NCBI GenBank assembly: GCA_958510875.1
Contig: OY294068.1
Coordinates: 69,976,633-70,040,632, forward strand
DNA: 64,000 nucleotides
Reading direction: 5' to 3'
Origin: Endomychus coccineus
Lineage: Eukaryota; Arthropoda; Insecta; Coleoptera; Endomychidae
How positions within the stretch are numbered: the stretch's first letter is position 1; each line of letters starts with the position of its first letter. The notes beneath the pieces were generated by a model, which searched no databases, was not told the origin of the DNA, and saw only the letters and a program-made list of their open reading frames with translations. Position numbers and translations under genes: made by a program. This document shows, in pieces, positions 10,471-22,071 of the stretch.

Positions 10471-11970
10471 AATGAATTCATAAAAAATCAAAGTTATTGA
10501 ATGACAAGCAATACGGGTTTCAGGAAAATAAAAATACAGAACTTGCAATATTAGAAATCACTACCAAGTTTACGACACTATAGACCGTCGACTACCATGT
10601 ATAACTGTTTTCCTTGAACTGGTAAAGATATTTGATACGGTCAATCATGAAATACTTATGTGTAAATTAGAATAAATGGGCTGTAGGGGTAAAGGAGGAA
10701 ATCTCATAGTAAGCTACTTAAAAGATATAAAACAAGTGGTAAAATTGATGAATGTGTTAGCTCTCAATAAGATTTGAGATGTGGAGTGCCCCAGGCAACA
10801 ATTCTGCTTCCAGTTCTGATTATCCTATATATGAACAATATTTTTAAGGTTCTAAATGAGGGAGAGCTTTTGCGGATGATATGACGATATGGGGAGACAC
10901 GGGCTAGTGTATTGCAGGTCATTTGATCAAGTTGGCAGAATGGTTTACAAGAAATAACTTGACACTCAACGTAGATAAAACATTTTTTCCATCATATGCA
11001 AGTTACGCTAATAGCTCACCAGAAAACTGTACCACATTGAAGAGAGTACAATATCTTGCACATACTTAGGCTTAATCATTGACAATAATTTGAAGTGGAT
11101 TGAGCATACCAAACAAATCAATGAAAAAATTTGAATATTGTATTTATTTATTTGATAACTTGCGCTCCCGTTTTAAATGAACGCCGCCAACTCATAATGA
11201 TTTATTATGTACTATTCGGATCAGTCACAACATATGGTATCATACGTTGGGGAGGAACCTACAATAGTACACCAATATTCTAATTTTAAAGAAATATGCA
11301 GATGATATACTTTATGAAATTGATAAAAATAAAAGTGCAAATAATATTCTGCTGGTTTCTCAAACATACTAGCTTCGCGAAAATGAAGTAGAAGCATAAA
11401 TCAGTAAAGTAGTTTCTAGAATTAATATACCACAGATTATCCCTAACGATTTAAAGCATAAAATGAAATTTTATAATTACGAAATGCCGAAGTGATTGAA
11501 ATACTGAATTGAAAGAAATGAGACCTTTCTAAAGGTACGATGAGGATGGGCTTGTTGTTGATGGGCTTACTGTTGATACCACCGTATTTGGTAACTCAAG
11601 ATGAACCCCTGAAGGGGTAATATTAATGAGCCTTATATTGTAAAATTTTTACCAATTTCTTTCAATGTCTAACTGTACGAACTAACGGAATCTAACGGAA
11701 TTGGAATCATTATCCTCGTCTGTGTTATCCATCCCATGAAAGATTTCAGAAAGGCGGACTATACGAACTCAAACTAGTCATCCCTTCACTGTCAAGCTCG
11801 AGACCTACCGAACTTCTTCCTATTAAACTTAATTTCATTATCGAACATCGAAGTTGTGAAACTCTACCTAGTGAGGTCTTTCCCTATGCCTATAACCTCC
11901 AAACCTTCAAGAAAAATACGAATGCCTATCTCCTCTCCCTAGATTCCACTGCTGGCTAATTATTTCGAAC
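10471..11970 (+). pseudogene. non-LTR retrotransposon reverse transcriptase relic
   Basis: Over several frames it reads 'QYGFQENKNTELAILEI' (fingers), 'FLELVKIFDTVNHEILM', 'GVPQATILLPVLIILYMNNIF', 'AFADDMTIWGDT' (palm, catalytic FADD near 10870) and a C-terminal 'FRTF..PRK'-like end near 11930. Many stops are present. The endonuclease domain is missing. It abuts the P-like pseudogene at about 10470, so it was probably inserted there 5'-truncated. Confidence 0.75.
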
Positions 11971-12991
11971 ATTATAGGTCCTCTCGTGTAGGTAAAGTAT
12001 ATTTAAAAAAATAAATTAAAAATATTAAGGTGAAAGATTAGCAATAACAAAAATTTATTCATAATATTTACATTTCACAATCTTATCAAAACATTGAACT
12101 TACTCTATACTATACAACTTTTATTTTTATATCCAAAATATTTATGTATTCATGATAATTAATAAATTCATAATATCTATAGTATTTCTTAATGGACATA
12201 TTGGGTATTCTTGAAAAATATTAGATCATTCTGTTTCATTTATGAATTTCAGACTCTTCTTCCTTGTTTTTTGTGACCAGCAGAAACATTGAGTCTGAAC
12301 TGAACCTCTAGTGTTACTAAACGCTTTTCTATGGGGAACCCCTATATCCATTTGTTTCTATAATTACCTTGAGAAATACTTATTCTTATTAACACCAGAA
12401 CGGATCCAGGAAGTTGCCTAACTTCATTTTTTAATAGTCGCGTGTCTTTTATCAGCATAACGCTCCAAACTTTGTCTGTTTTACCATCACATATGAGTGG
12501 ATTGTCCGTGAGGGAAACGAAATCAACATAATATACTCCAATAATATTTTTGCGTTCTTCTTTGAAATAATTAGATAAATCACGATAAAAATCCAGTTAT
12601 GGCGTAACTGACTTACTGCATCTTGAAATTCTGAATATAAAGTACAAAACAGTTCATGTGTTTGATATTGCTCGCTTTCATAAATTCAACTCAGTTATAG
12701 TTGCCATATTTCACTAGTCTGAACCAATTTGTATGTAAGCTATCTAATTCACATCATTTGAAAGTATGTAATTCTCAAAATCGTTAGGAATATCAAACAG
12801 ATAAAATAATAATAACGGGCGTTAAGAAATCTGTTACAAACTTGGGGTATAGTATGACCAAAAATGTATGCAGAAAAGAATTTATCTGCATGAATCCTTA
12901 AATGGACAAACATACGATAACATTTATTTTGCATTTAAATTACTTTACTATTATATACGAACAAATGAACGAACAACATAATTCATTTATT
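11971..12991. other. mostly unassigned; one orphan exon-like frame
   Basis: AT-rich. The only coding-like signal is the minus-strand frame at 12368-12597, described separately. I see no transposon ends here. Confidence 0.35.
12368..12597 (-). CDS. unidentified exon-like open frame
   Basis: About 76 codons with even composition: 'LDFYRDLSNYFKEERKN', then 'YYVDFVSLTDNPLICDGKTD', 'WSVMLIKDTRLLKNEVRQLP'. It ends at a good donor, CAAG|GTAATT. No convincing acceptor was located upstream, and a TAA lies directly before the first codon given. I do not recognise the family. It could be a host exon or part of a transposon-borne protein such as a Helentron accessory frame. Confidence 0.3.
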
Positions 12992-13523
12992 AAGCTATTG
13001 TATAGCTTTTATCGCGGGCTTTGAGCTCGGCGACCGAATCAACAAATTCCGTAACGAAAATAACCTAACACCCCCCATTTTATTCATCGCACTTTACTGG
13101 AGTACACTGAAGAAGGGTCGAAAATACTTGGTACAAATGGCAATAAATTTCCACTTATCTTCGCTGGCGATTTCAACATCAACTTCGCTGATAAAAAATC
13201 AAAGCGGTTGACAACTTTTTTTTCGGAAAAATTGAATTTGAAAATGAATAATGATCCACAAGAATCCACAACAAAATATGGAACCACCATTGACGCGGTA
13301 TTTTCCAGATATTCAGAGGATATCAAGTCTCAAACTTATGTTTCTTATTTCAGTTACCATAAACCTATAGTTTCAATGAAAGAAAAAAATTTGTTTTCTT
13401 ATCGGTCACCACGCTCAAAAAGTGTAACTTGAATTATTATCAGAGAAAAAAAAATACTGCATAAATAAAAAATAAATACATAATTATAATTGCATATGTT
13501 GATGAAAAATGCTATGCAATAGC
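12992..13523 (+). mobile_element. Helentron-like fragment bounded by hairpins
   Basis: Two similar motifs bracket an endonuclease fragment: AAGCTATTGTATAGCTT followed by TTATCGCGG (12992), and GCTATGCAATAGC followed by TTTACCGCGG (13511). Each is a short palindrome followed by a GC-rich block, like the subterminal hairpins of Helitron/Helentron 3' ends. The interior frame is an AP-endonuclease-like domain, which Helentrons are known to carry. No helicase or Rep sequence is in the window. Confidence 0.45.
13088..13432 (+). pseudogene. AP-endonuclease-like (EEP) domain fragment
   Basis: An open frame of about 115 codons with the late motifs of the exonuclease-endonuclease-phosphatase fold: 'IFAGDFNINFADKK' (GDFN), 'TTKYGTTIDAVFSR' (the TxxD region) and 'SYFSYHKPIV' (the terminal His). 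The N-terminal motifs are missing and no reverse transcriptase follows. This motif spacing resembles endonucleases seen beside Helentron helicases more than the LINE endonucleases elsewhere in this window. The assignment to Helentron is inference. Confidence 0.55.
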
Positions 13524-13569
13524 TTTACCGCGGCAGTCCCCGAGTGCCACACGTATTTTTTATTGTGCT

Positions 13570-14040
13570 AACAGTCAAACGAGATGTTCAAAGTGCCCTT
13601 CCTCCGTTTCACGACCGCCACGACATTTCCGGCGCAAGGAACTTCAAACTCTCTCAAAACCCCTCCATTGGCATCCTTGATCTACTCGTTGCTGCTCGTG
13701 ATCTTTTACAGCAGTAGCGTACACTAAAATTTGAAAATATTCTCACAGAAAGAAATCAAAGGGATTAAATAGGTCTGAATTGCAGGCCATGATCAGCCCC
13801 TCCCAACCCATCTTAATCCAAAAATGTGTAAATTCTCTTGAACGCCGGAGCACCATCGTGTTGAAACTATATTTGTCATATTTGGTTCGAAGGAATGACT
13901 GTAATGACAGATCATGTAGTCTGTTCTACAGGGAAGCAACGCCTGTTAATGGATTTGTTAAAAAAAGTGAACACGGTGACCTGCTCCCCAAAATACCCAT
14001 TCATGTGTTTGATAAAAAACGTACCTGATGTCTGAATTCC
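13570..14040 (-). pseudogene. mariner-type transposase C-terminal relic
   Basis: The minus-strand sequence, switching frames, resembles the last third of the mariner proteins in this window: 'GLGGADHGLQFRPI' / 'NPFDFFL' (the PDLNPLDFFLW block), 'VYATAVKDHEQQRV', and a terminal '...RETEEGHFEHLV' then stop, matching the usual GGHFEHL end. There are many stops. No inverted ends were found. Confidence 0.5.
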
Positions 14041-14206
14041 AATATAACATGGGGCCTCATCAGTAGGAACTTAGCAAAGAATCGGGGTTCTCAGAACTAT
14101 TACATAGAAACCAGAGGTATAAAATCGAACGTGTTTGATGATCAGGTGGATTAAGGGACCAGCTCTCGTTACATTGTACGGGTAAAGATTGCTACTCGTG
14201 GGGTAT

Positions 14207-15232
14207 AGTCCAGGCTGTGAACCGGGATTTTAGCTATAATAAAAAAAAACATGTAAGTTCAAATCAACATTTTTTTTCCATCAGCTTCAGGAGGTTCTCA
14301 GGATCATTCATACACCTTAAAACCTCTTGGGAACCCCAACCCCACCCATTGAGGGCGAAAATGGTCCGAAATCTCCAAGTCTTGAATTGCATTTTCTACA
14401 AAAAAAATATTTTGGCATTTCGAGTGCACCTAGGAGGTTTTTTGGGTCGCTGAACACGAATCCGTAGCCAGATTTACTTGCAATCCATCGTAGGGGTGAT
14501 CAAATCGACAAAACTGGCCCATTTCGCATCCCTATATGTTATTTTGCAATTTACGTGTTTTTGGTTTTTCGAATGCACTAGGGAGGTTTTTTGGGTCGCT
14601 GATCACGAATCCGTAGCCACATTTACTTGCAATTCATCGTAGGGGTGGTAAAATCGACGAAATTGGCCCATTTCGCACCCCTTTATGTTATTTTGCAATT
14701 AACGTGTTTTTGGCATTTCTAATGCACCAAGGGTTCGCTGAATACGATTCCGAAGCCAGATTTACTCCGAAGTAATTTTAAAATGCAAAAATAAAATAAA
14801 TTAGAAGCGTGTCAAATTAGCCATTTTTGTGAATTTCCCATCCCTACGATGATATTTGAGTAAATCTGGCTTCGTAACGGTATTCAGCGACCCAAAAACC
14901 TCCTTGGTGCATTCGAAACGCATAAAACACGTAAGTTGCAAAATAACATAAAGGGGTGAATTGCAAGTAAATCTGGCCACGGATTCGTGTTCAGCGACCC
15001 AAAAAACCCCTAGATGCACTCGAAATGCCGAAATACCTCTTTTTGTATAGAATACAATTCAAGACTTGGAGATTTCGGGCCATTTTCGCCCCCAATGGGT
15101 GGGGTTGGGGTTCCCAAAAGGTTTTAAGGTGTATGAATGATCCTGAGAACCTCCCAAAGCTAATGTAAGAAAATTTTTTTGATTCAAACTTACATGTTTT
15201 TATTTTTATTTTCCGGTTCATAGCCTGAACTA
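14207..15232. repeat. 1.0-kb palindromic element with internal ~149-bp repeats
   Basis: The ends GGCTGTGAACCGG (14211) and CCGGTTCATAGCC (15213-15225) are inverted, and about 300 bp inwards from each end the arms remain complementary. The left half also contains a direct repeat of about 149 bp (near 14410, near 14560, partial near 14710) built around GGTTTTTTGGGTCGCTGA. Part of it recurs inverted in the right half. It is non-coding. It looks like a foldback or satellite-forming MITE. Confidence 0.75.
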
Positions 15233-17219
15233 GTATTCTCCAAACAAAAGAATAGAAACGGCGATAAAAATAATTTTAAAACATTACCATACATTCCGGA
15301 GAACTCAGAGAAAATTAAGAAATGTTCAAATAAGTATGACATAAATGTTGCGCATAAAGCTTCAAACAGGGTTGGTAAATATTTTCAAATCGTTAATACC
15401 TCATAGTAAGGAAACCCGTACGGTGGATAAATTAAATTGTTTAAATTGAGATGGGACTTACACAGAAATCTATGAATATTTTCAAAAAATAATGTGCCAT
15501 AAGTACTCGTATAGCATTAAAATAAAAACTTACACTGTCCTTTATAAACATTGAACATTGTTTTGATTATAACCAGCTCGATTATAAAAATTCTAATATT
15601 TTAGCCATAGAAACCAATTATTATAAAAGATCTGTCCCGAAGATGATTCACATAAAACGTGATGCTAATTCTGTAAACGGTAGAACCGAAATACAATCAT
15701 TGAGTCAAATTTATACAAATTTAATTAATTGAGTGTCATAAATGTTCAACGCATCTGTTTGAAATTGTTGGTGCGCAATGGAATCATTTTACCTCCTCGC
15801 TTCATATATTTGGATGTTAATATGTTACAATTTCAATTAATCGTGTTTTGTTCGTTGTTGCGACGTAGACATTTTTAATTCAAATTAATGCGATAAAAAC
15901 GCTTAGTCCTTAGTGCAATTAGTTAAAGGAATTCCGCGATTCCGTTGATGAATTATATTTCAAATGCCTTCTGATGATGGTTGTGAGAGCGGAACGTACG
16001 TAAAGAAGAAAATATAGTAAACGTATGTGTTGATGTAACCTATTTTCCAAGAATTAACATGTAATATCAATTCAAGATAAGATGTAGAATTTGCTCAAAC
16101 CGGTTTGGCTTTCATCGAGGCTGTCATGATTTGTTCATTATTTGGGAGTCTTAGGGAAATTGTTGAGTTATTATCAATATTAATTGTAGCGAGAAGTGGA
16201 ATGATCCCTCTACCTGAATCTGTGATTAATATGGTATAAAGTAATGGTTTCTTTGTGCGATGACGGATAATCAAATAATTAAAAAAATTGATGGCGGAAC
16301 CGCTACTTTGTGATAATTCATCATATTGATTGATGACAGAATTAATTGTGCAATTTTCACTAGTATATCTGAGGGACAAACAGCCACAAAAAAAGAATGT
16401 TGTTTCGTTTCTAATCCTTCAAATTCCAACAGAAATTTTTTCCACTTCGATTCTGTTCATATCTTCAAAGAAATTAGCTAAATTTGAAAAACCTAGATCA
16501 TACTTTTGTTTATACTGAGTTCAATGATTTACAGAAATAAAATATGCAAAATTCAAACTTATAGAGATGTTTAGGACAAAAGAAAGAACTTTTTAATGAA
16601 AAACGTTTATATTGAATCATCAAAGTATATATCCACAATAAGATCAATATTCAATATATTAATCTCATATTTTAGGCTATTTGATTGACCAAGTAGGGTA
16701 TCCTGATGTAACATGTTTAAATATGAATGCTATATATAAATTGTAAACACTGCAATTTACATATTAACACAATATTGAAAAGATAGTCTTCGCGTGTATT
16801 TGAACGGCGGCCGTCTATACAGTATCGGATTACAGTTAAGGAGATATGGGTGTTGTCCTTGTTACTTCCTGGCTTGTATTAAAGTCGGCTGTGACTCGAC
16901 CATAATAAATGCATATCAGCTGATTCAAAATTAGCAAGATTTCATGAAGTAGTGCAATAACAACTGAATGTCAGCTACAAACTGCATCTATCGACTAGGA
17001 TACTAAGTTTTGCAAATTTTAAAAGAGATGAGCGAAAAATGCACAAATGCTACTAAATGATATAATCCTACGTTCTTCAAAACTGTCCATTTGCGAACTC
17101 ATGTTCATTCAGCCTTTGCTGCGTATTTTGAGCCATACTATGCCTCATCTCTCTCTAAGTTTGTAACATCGTGTATAATCTCAGTATATGGAAATGGAAA
17201 GTCGAGCCGAATAACTGAA
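15233..17219. other. no gene recognised downstream of the P-like transposase
   Basis: This is the region 3' of the minus-strand P-like transposase. It contains one open minus frame of 94 codons (16095-16379) with no family resemblance. The terminal repeat of that transposase copy was not found here. Confidence 0.35.
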
Positions 17220-19654
17220 TCAACAATGAATTAAATCATTATTTTTCCAAGGGATCAATTTGTTATTGCCTTTTGTCATCTTAAAATTTGTATTCGCACA
17301 TTTTAAAATATAAAACAACCTAAGTCTGGCATAAAGTTTTGTAATATAATTGTAGGGGAAATTTTCACATGGATGTTTGTAGTTTAAATTATCGAATAAT
17401 TTCACGAATTCCTGAATAATCATATTTTTGTGAGCCAATCTTTCAAAATTTGTTTGAATTAGAAATTCCATGGATGCCACGTAAAAAACGAAATTTTGAT
17501 TTGGCATGTAAATGTTACTGAATGAGTCTAAATCTGTATTAGTATAAGCTTTATAAAAACATAATAAAATTTTGTCATCTAGATTTTCATATTGTTCCAC
17601 ATAATCGTAACACGTTTGGCATTCGTGTATTGAAAGGCACTTTTTAATTAGATATGAACAAACGTTCTTTGCAAAATGGTTTCGCAAAATAAATGCTGTT
17701 CTATATTCAGTATCTATTTCAACAGAATCTACGGTTTTATTTTCGGATTCTTCCTTTATTTGATCTTGAGGTAAATTGGCTATTTGTGATAAAATGCTTG
17801 TATAATCCGCTTGACAATTCTTTATTCCGGAATGAATCATGTCTAGAAGGAACTGCTTTCTGTAAGCTCTTATGAATTGAATAGAAGTAGGTTTGATATA
17901 GTTTCTTTTTTGTCTAATAGAATCAAACGCATTTACCAAGCAATCTTGATTAACTCTCCTGGTTAGTAAACATTTCATTCCATGTGACTTTAACATTTCC
18001 CACAAATGTATTGTACCATTAATTGTTATTTGCCAACCTGTGATACATTTGGATTTCGTGACGTTCTTACCTTCCTGATCTAACATTTGCAAGTTTTCGA
18101 AAAGTGCATACTTTTCGAGTAAAAATTGTTTTTGGAGATCGTTTCCTTTATATGCTTGTTGATATTCTGTCGAACCTACTTTTGAAGATGAATTGAGTAA
18201 ATCGAATAGATTATTTATATTTCTAATGAATTCTTCAGTAGGTCTTGCGTCAGATTGAAGTCGCCCGAATCTAATATAGAGATTCATACTTGCCGCAACG
18301 GTAGCGCTAAATATTTGGGAAGCATATTTTATGTTCACTTTTCCCACAGTATTTGGGCAAATATGCGAGTCAGTTAATTTTGGTGCTGCCCGGATTGAAT
18401 ATAGTTTGTCGTGTTCATAAAATTTTTTCAAGTGATCTCCGGATACGATTTTATTGTCAACAACAAATGTGTACCGCATAAAACTATTCTTGAGCTGTTG
18501 CAGTAAACAGGGTGTGTCAAAAATGAACGCAACTGACTCGTTTTGATGAAAAAACAATGGACACTCTGGGGTAACATCTAACAATTTCGCCAACTGAACA
18601 TGGTTTGATTTCACGTCAGTAACTAAGGCCAAAATTTGCAACTTGATATCTTTCAATTTTGATATTATGGCAAAAATGATTTCTTTCAGTTTCCTTCCAA
18701 GACATCTGGAATCTATCAAATAATATGAAATCAGTTGTTTCCAATTTGAATTAAACCCTTTAACCATTATAACAGTTGCAGCTAACGCAGGTTTGAACTC
18801 TAGATTTCCATCACCCATATCTTCAAACCCAATTATTTTATCTTTACTTATATTATAGAATAAGTTAGGTTTTATATCTATTTCTGCAACACAAAGCATG
18901 CATAATTTATCAATATCTTGGAAATTAACTACTTTTTTTCTAAGCATATCAAATACTTCATCATTTATTCCTGGAACTAGATTGATATCTCGTATAAGCC
19001 CTTGTAATTTAGGAACGCTTGGTAAAGAAAATGATTTAACTAATTTATTTCTGTATAAATTTGGCTCGGAGAAGTATAAGGATAAATACTGATTTCTGAA
19101 CCAACTAGAATATGTTCCACATTTGGGTTCTTCGATTATTTGAGCCTTATTTATCAATCCCGCTGAATCTATAGAAGCACAAAATTTTAACATTAATACT
19201 TTATATTGGTCCAGAGTAATATCTCCAGTGGAGCCTAAAGAACTGCCTTGTTCTTCCAGTTTTTGTAATTTTTGGTGTAAGTGGTAATTTTTATTTTCCA
19301 GCTGTTCAACTAACTTCCTCAGTTTTTCTTTTCTAGGTGAGTTCAGTGATAAGTATTGTTCCGTTTGAGTTTGTCGATTGTATTGTGGTAAAATCAAATC
19401 GTTTATATTTGGTTTCAAATCAACGTTTTCTTCTGGATGAAATGCATGAACTGTAAAGAATGGATCTATCGCAGTGTCTTCTATTTTTATGTCTAGTGAT
19501 GAATCGTCAGGTGATTGTGAACATACATTTTCCTCAAATGTAATCTCCTCTATTTGGTATGAAGATGTTTCTTCCAATGGGTCTTCCACTTTTATTTTAA
19601 TAAATGGGAACTCCGGTGATTGGCAATTGGCGTTGTCCTGAGGTACTGTTTCAT
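17220..19654 (-). CDS. P-element-like (THAP9-type) transposase, main exon, intact frame
   Basis: About 811 codons run uninterrupted to a TAA-type stop at 17220. The exon begins at 19654 after an excellent acceptor (TTTTTAGTTTCAG|AT GAA), so the open codons beyond it are probably intron. Numbering from the start of the longest frame (19748), order of parts: acidic region to residue 130; coiled coil, residues ~135-165 ('LRKLVEQLENKNYHLHQKL'); RNase-H-like core with 'IIGFEDMGDG' and 'VIMVKGFNSNWKQLISYYL'; 'ALVTDVKSNH' with Asp378; then the P-family GTP-binding-type insertion and 'TEEFIRNINNLFDLLNSS' (Glu505/506). The length matches P/THAP9 transposases minus their THAP domain, which must come from another exon. 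THAP exons in this window end in the compatible phase. At the usual first catalytic Asp (D-E-M/I-K motif) it has Ala288 ('CVAEIDIK'). No THAP exon was found within the next several kb upstream. Confidence 0.85.
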
Positions 19655-21115
19655 CTGAAACTAAAAAATATATTCGAATCATTGTTACTTTTGTCGACGA
19701 GGTGGAAGAATTATATTTTGAAAAATGAACCTGCTTTGAAAACCACATGACTTTAAATTAACTAGTTAGAAATAGTTATATTTTCATGACGAAATGGTAC
19801 AATATAGCAATACTACGACCATCATTTATATTTTTTGCAACTTCTATTAAGCGAGTTTCGACTTACTATATTATCATCAGACAGTAATCAAAATATCGAT
19901 CACAGGTATTTTACTACAAGTATATTGATCTTAAATAATTGTAGGAACACACATACAGAATGAAAGAAGGAATTCTGAGAATTATTACATGGCGAGATTA
20001 TTTATTGACAGTGATGATTACTTTTTGGCAAACAATATAATAGTAATAGTTGTTCTCACCGAGTCCTTACAAGACTAATTATTTTTCCATTTTGATACAG
20101 TTTTTTATTAGTCGCCGGTGAGCTTTAGATCTTTAAAAAACACTAATGTTTTTCCCGGCTACAATGGTGTAATTTCCTCGAGGGGGGCAAACAATTCTTC
20201 AAGTTTGGTGTACGCCTGCACCTTTCCAGTCTTTTCATTACTTCTGATTAGGTACTTTTTAAATATTTTAATTAGTTTTCAAATATTTTAAGAACTTTTT
20301 AATATTTTGATTACTTTTATATACCTATGTTAAGTACTTCTTGAATCTTTTAATTACTTTTTTGTACAACTGTCAAAAAAACTTGACATTTCTGCATCTC
20401 TATTGATGTGTAAATGTTTACATTTTTTTTCACCGTGAAACAAAGTCTTCTTATCACCGTGAAAAAAAGACTTTTTCACTACCAACATAATTCACAAAAT
20501 AAACATGAAATATTACTTTTTGAAGGATTTATTTTAAACAGAGTAATTTATTAATTGATTATTTATCATAAAACAATTTCATTTATTGGAATAATAATTG
20601 ATAGTGAAGTTTGAACTATTACTTCCAACATAGATTCCCGAAGATGTTCCATGTTGACATTGAAGCAACTACGAGCAAACACAGTCAAACAGTCAAACAC
20701 GCGGCGTGCCAACAAACCGTTTCTATAGTAAAGACCACTGGATGCTGTGAAATTATATTGGAAGTATTTATTTTTAATATATTTCAGACGATTTAAATTC
20801 ACATTCACAGTTGTTCAAAAAATGTTGTTTGTATTTCGTGTATAAAATTCATGTTTTCATGGCACATTCGAGAGAATTTCAACACTCTCATGTGCCATTA
20901 AAAAAATACTCATTTTACGCACTTAATACAAAAATAACTATTTCGATACATTAATTATTTTTTCACTACTTCAAATACTTCCCAAGAATTCTTTTTCAAG
21001 TGTGTCAAATATGTACCTTAAATACCCAATAAATGGTATCGAATACGTAATCTTAGTTACATCGCTATATTTGTATTGAAGAATGCCAGATTGTTGATTC
21101 GTCTCTTCGGTATAT

Positions 21116-21188
<73 letters not shown>

Positions 21189-21216
21189 TAGTATTTATTT
21201 GTTTCATTTATACCGT
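19655..21216. other. upstream region of P-like exon; degenerate repeats and (TA)n
   Basis: No THAP exon or promoter of the type seen at 32-36 kb is present. At 20220-20370 there is a degenerate short tandem array of TTTTAAATATTTTAATTA-like units. A pure (TA)n tract runs 21119-21186. A CTGATGA...CGAAAC string at 19855-19895 (minus) looks hammerhead-like but lacks the stems. Confidence 0.5.
21119..21186. repeat. (TA)n microsatellite
   Basis: About 34 uninterrupted TA dinucleotides. A second similar tract at 26255-26346 forms the 3' tail of a LINE. Confidence 0.95.
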
Positions 21217-21596
21217 AAGTGTGGTTATGTTCTAACAGGTGATTTGCGTAATTAGAGTCCTCTTTTTTGAGTCAGTAACTTCTCGATTGTTCGTTGAACC
21301 ATACGCTGAAACTGCGTCCAGTTTATCATATATACAAAGCACTACAGTCATCACATCTCAGTCTGTAAACTCCAGATTTCTTTAATTTATCTTTTTTTTT
21401 AATAACTCGAAATCTAAAAAAGATAAATTAAAGAAATCTGGAGTTTACAGACTGAGATGTGATGACTGTGGTGCTTTGTACATAGGACAAACTGGACGCA
21501 GTTTCAGCGTAAGGTTCAACGAACATTTGAGGAGTTACAGGCTCAAAATAGAGGACTCTTATTACGCAAATCACCTTTAGAACATAACCACAACTT
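21217..21596. repeat. foldback of a Penelope 3' end
   Basis: Two ~180-190 bp arms (21217-21405 and 21419-21596) are near-identical reverse complements separated by about 13 bp. Examples are GGAGTTTACAGACTGAGATG and its complement. The right arm is the coding orientation of a GIY-YIG domain; the left arm is an inverted copy of the same segment, with a small number of substitutions and indels. Confidence 0.85.
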
Positions 21597-21812
21597 CACC
21601 CTTAATCCCGATATTCTACATATTCAGGAAAAAGGACATAAACTCAATATATTAGAATCCATAGAAATATTGAAACACTCAAAAAACAATAATAATGTAA
21701 TATTAAACGATCAAATCGATACATATAATTCACCGCTTGTTAACAATTTTGTAAACACACTCCCACCATTATCCACCCCCATCCCTCAATTTGTAACACA
21801 TTCTGATCCCTG
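21419..21812 (+). pseudogene. Penelope-like element GIY-YIG endonuclease C-terminus
   Basis: It reads 'LRCDDCGALYIGQTGRSFSVRF' (zinc-linked CxxC then the YIG block), 'EHLRSYRL', then after a 1-nt frameshift near 21577 'LEHNHNFTLNPDILHIQEKG', 'LNILESIEILKH' and 'LNDQIDTYNSPL', with stop near 21812. This is the C-terminal GIY-YIG endonuclease of canonical Penelope-like elements. The reverse transcriptase part is not adjacent. The frameshift disables it. Confidence 0.8.
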
Positions 21813-22071
21813 ATATTTAAGGACATACTCTTAGATTTAGCTTTAATTGATAACTCCTTGCTTTGAAAATGCCACAGTGTGGTGAAACAATTTGTCAGCA
21901 TTTTTAAATTAAATGTTAGTCTTGTGTAAAATTTGAGATTTATTCTCCAACTTCCGAAGTATAAAGATAATCAATTTAAAATTTCGTTGAGAAACACTTT
22001 ATTGATTCACTGTTTTTATAGTCTGAATAAAAAGGAAAGGAGTTATATAACTGTTTTTAATATGTACAATA

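Noticed and set aside
14217..15221. Frames with 'SFRRFSGSFIHLKT' on both strands
   Set aside because: Identical sequence arises because the region is a palindrome; there is no evidence of coding.
16095..16379. 94-residue minus-strand frame as a gene
   Set aside because: No start context, splice signals or family resemblance; left as unassigned.
19850..19900. CTGATGA...CGAAAC on the minus strand, hammerhead-like
   Set aside because: Neither stem I nor stem II can be formed around the core strings; probably chance or a fully decayed Penelope remnant.
20971..21207. 78-residue frame across the (TA)n tract
   Set aside because: Composed mostly of alternating Ile-Tyr from the microsatellite; not a gene.
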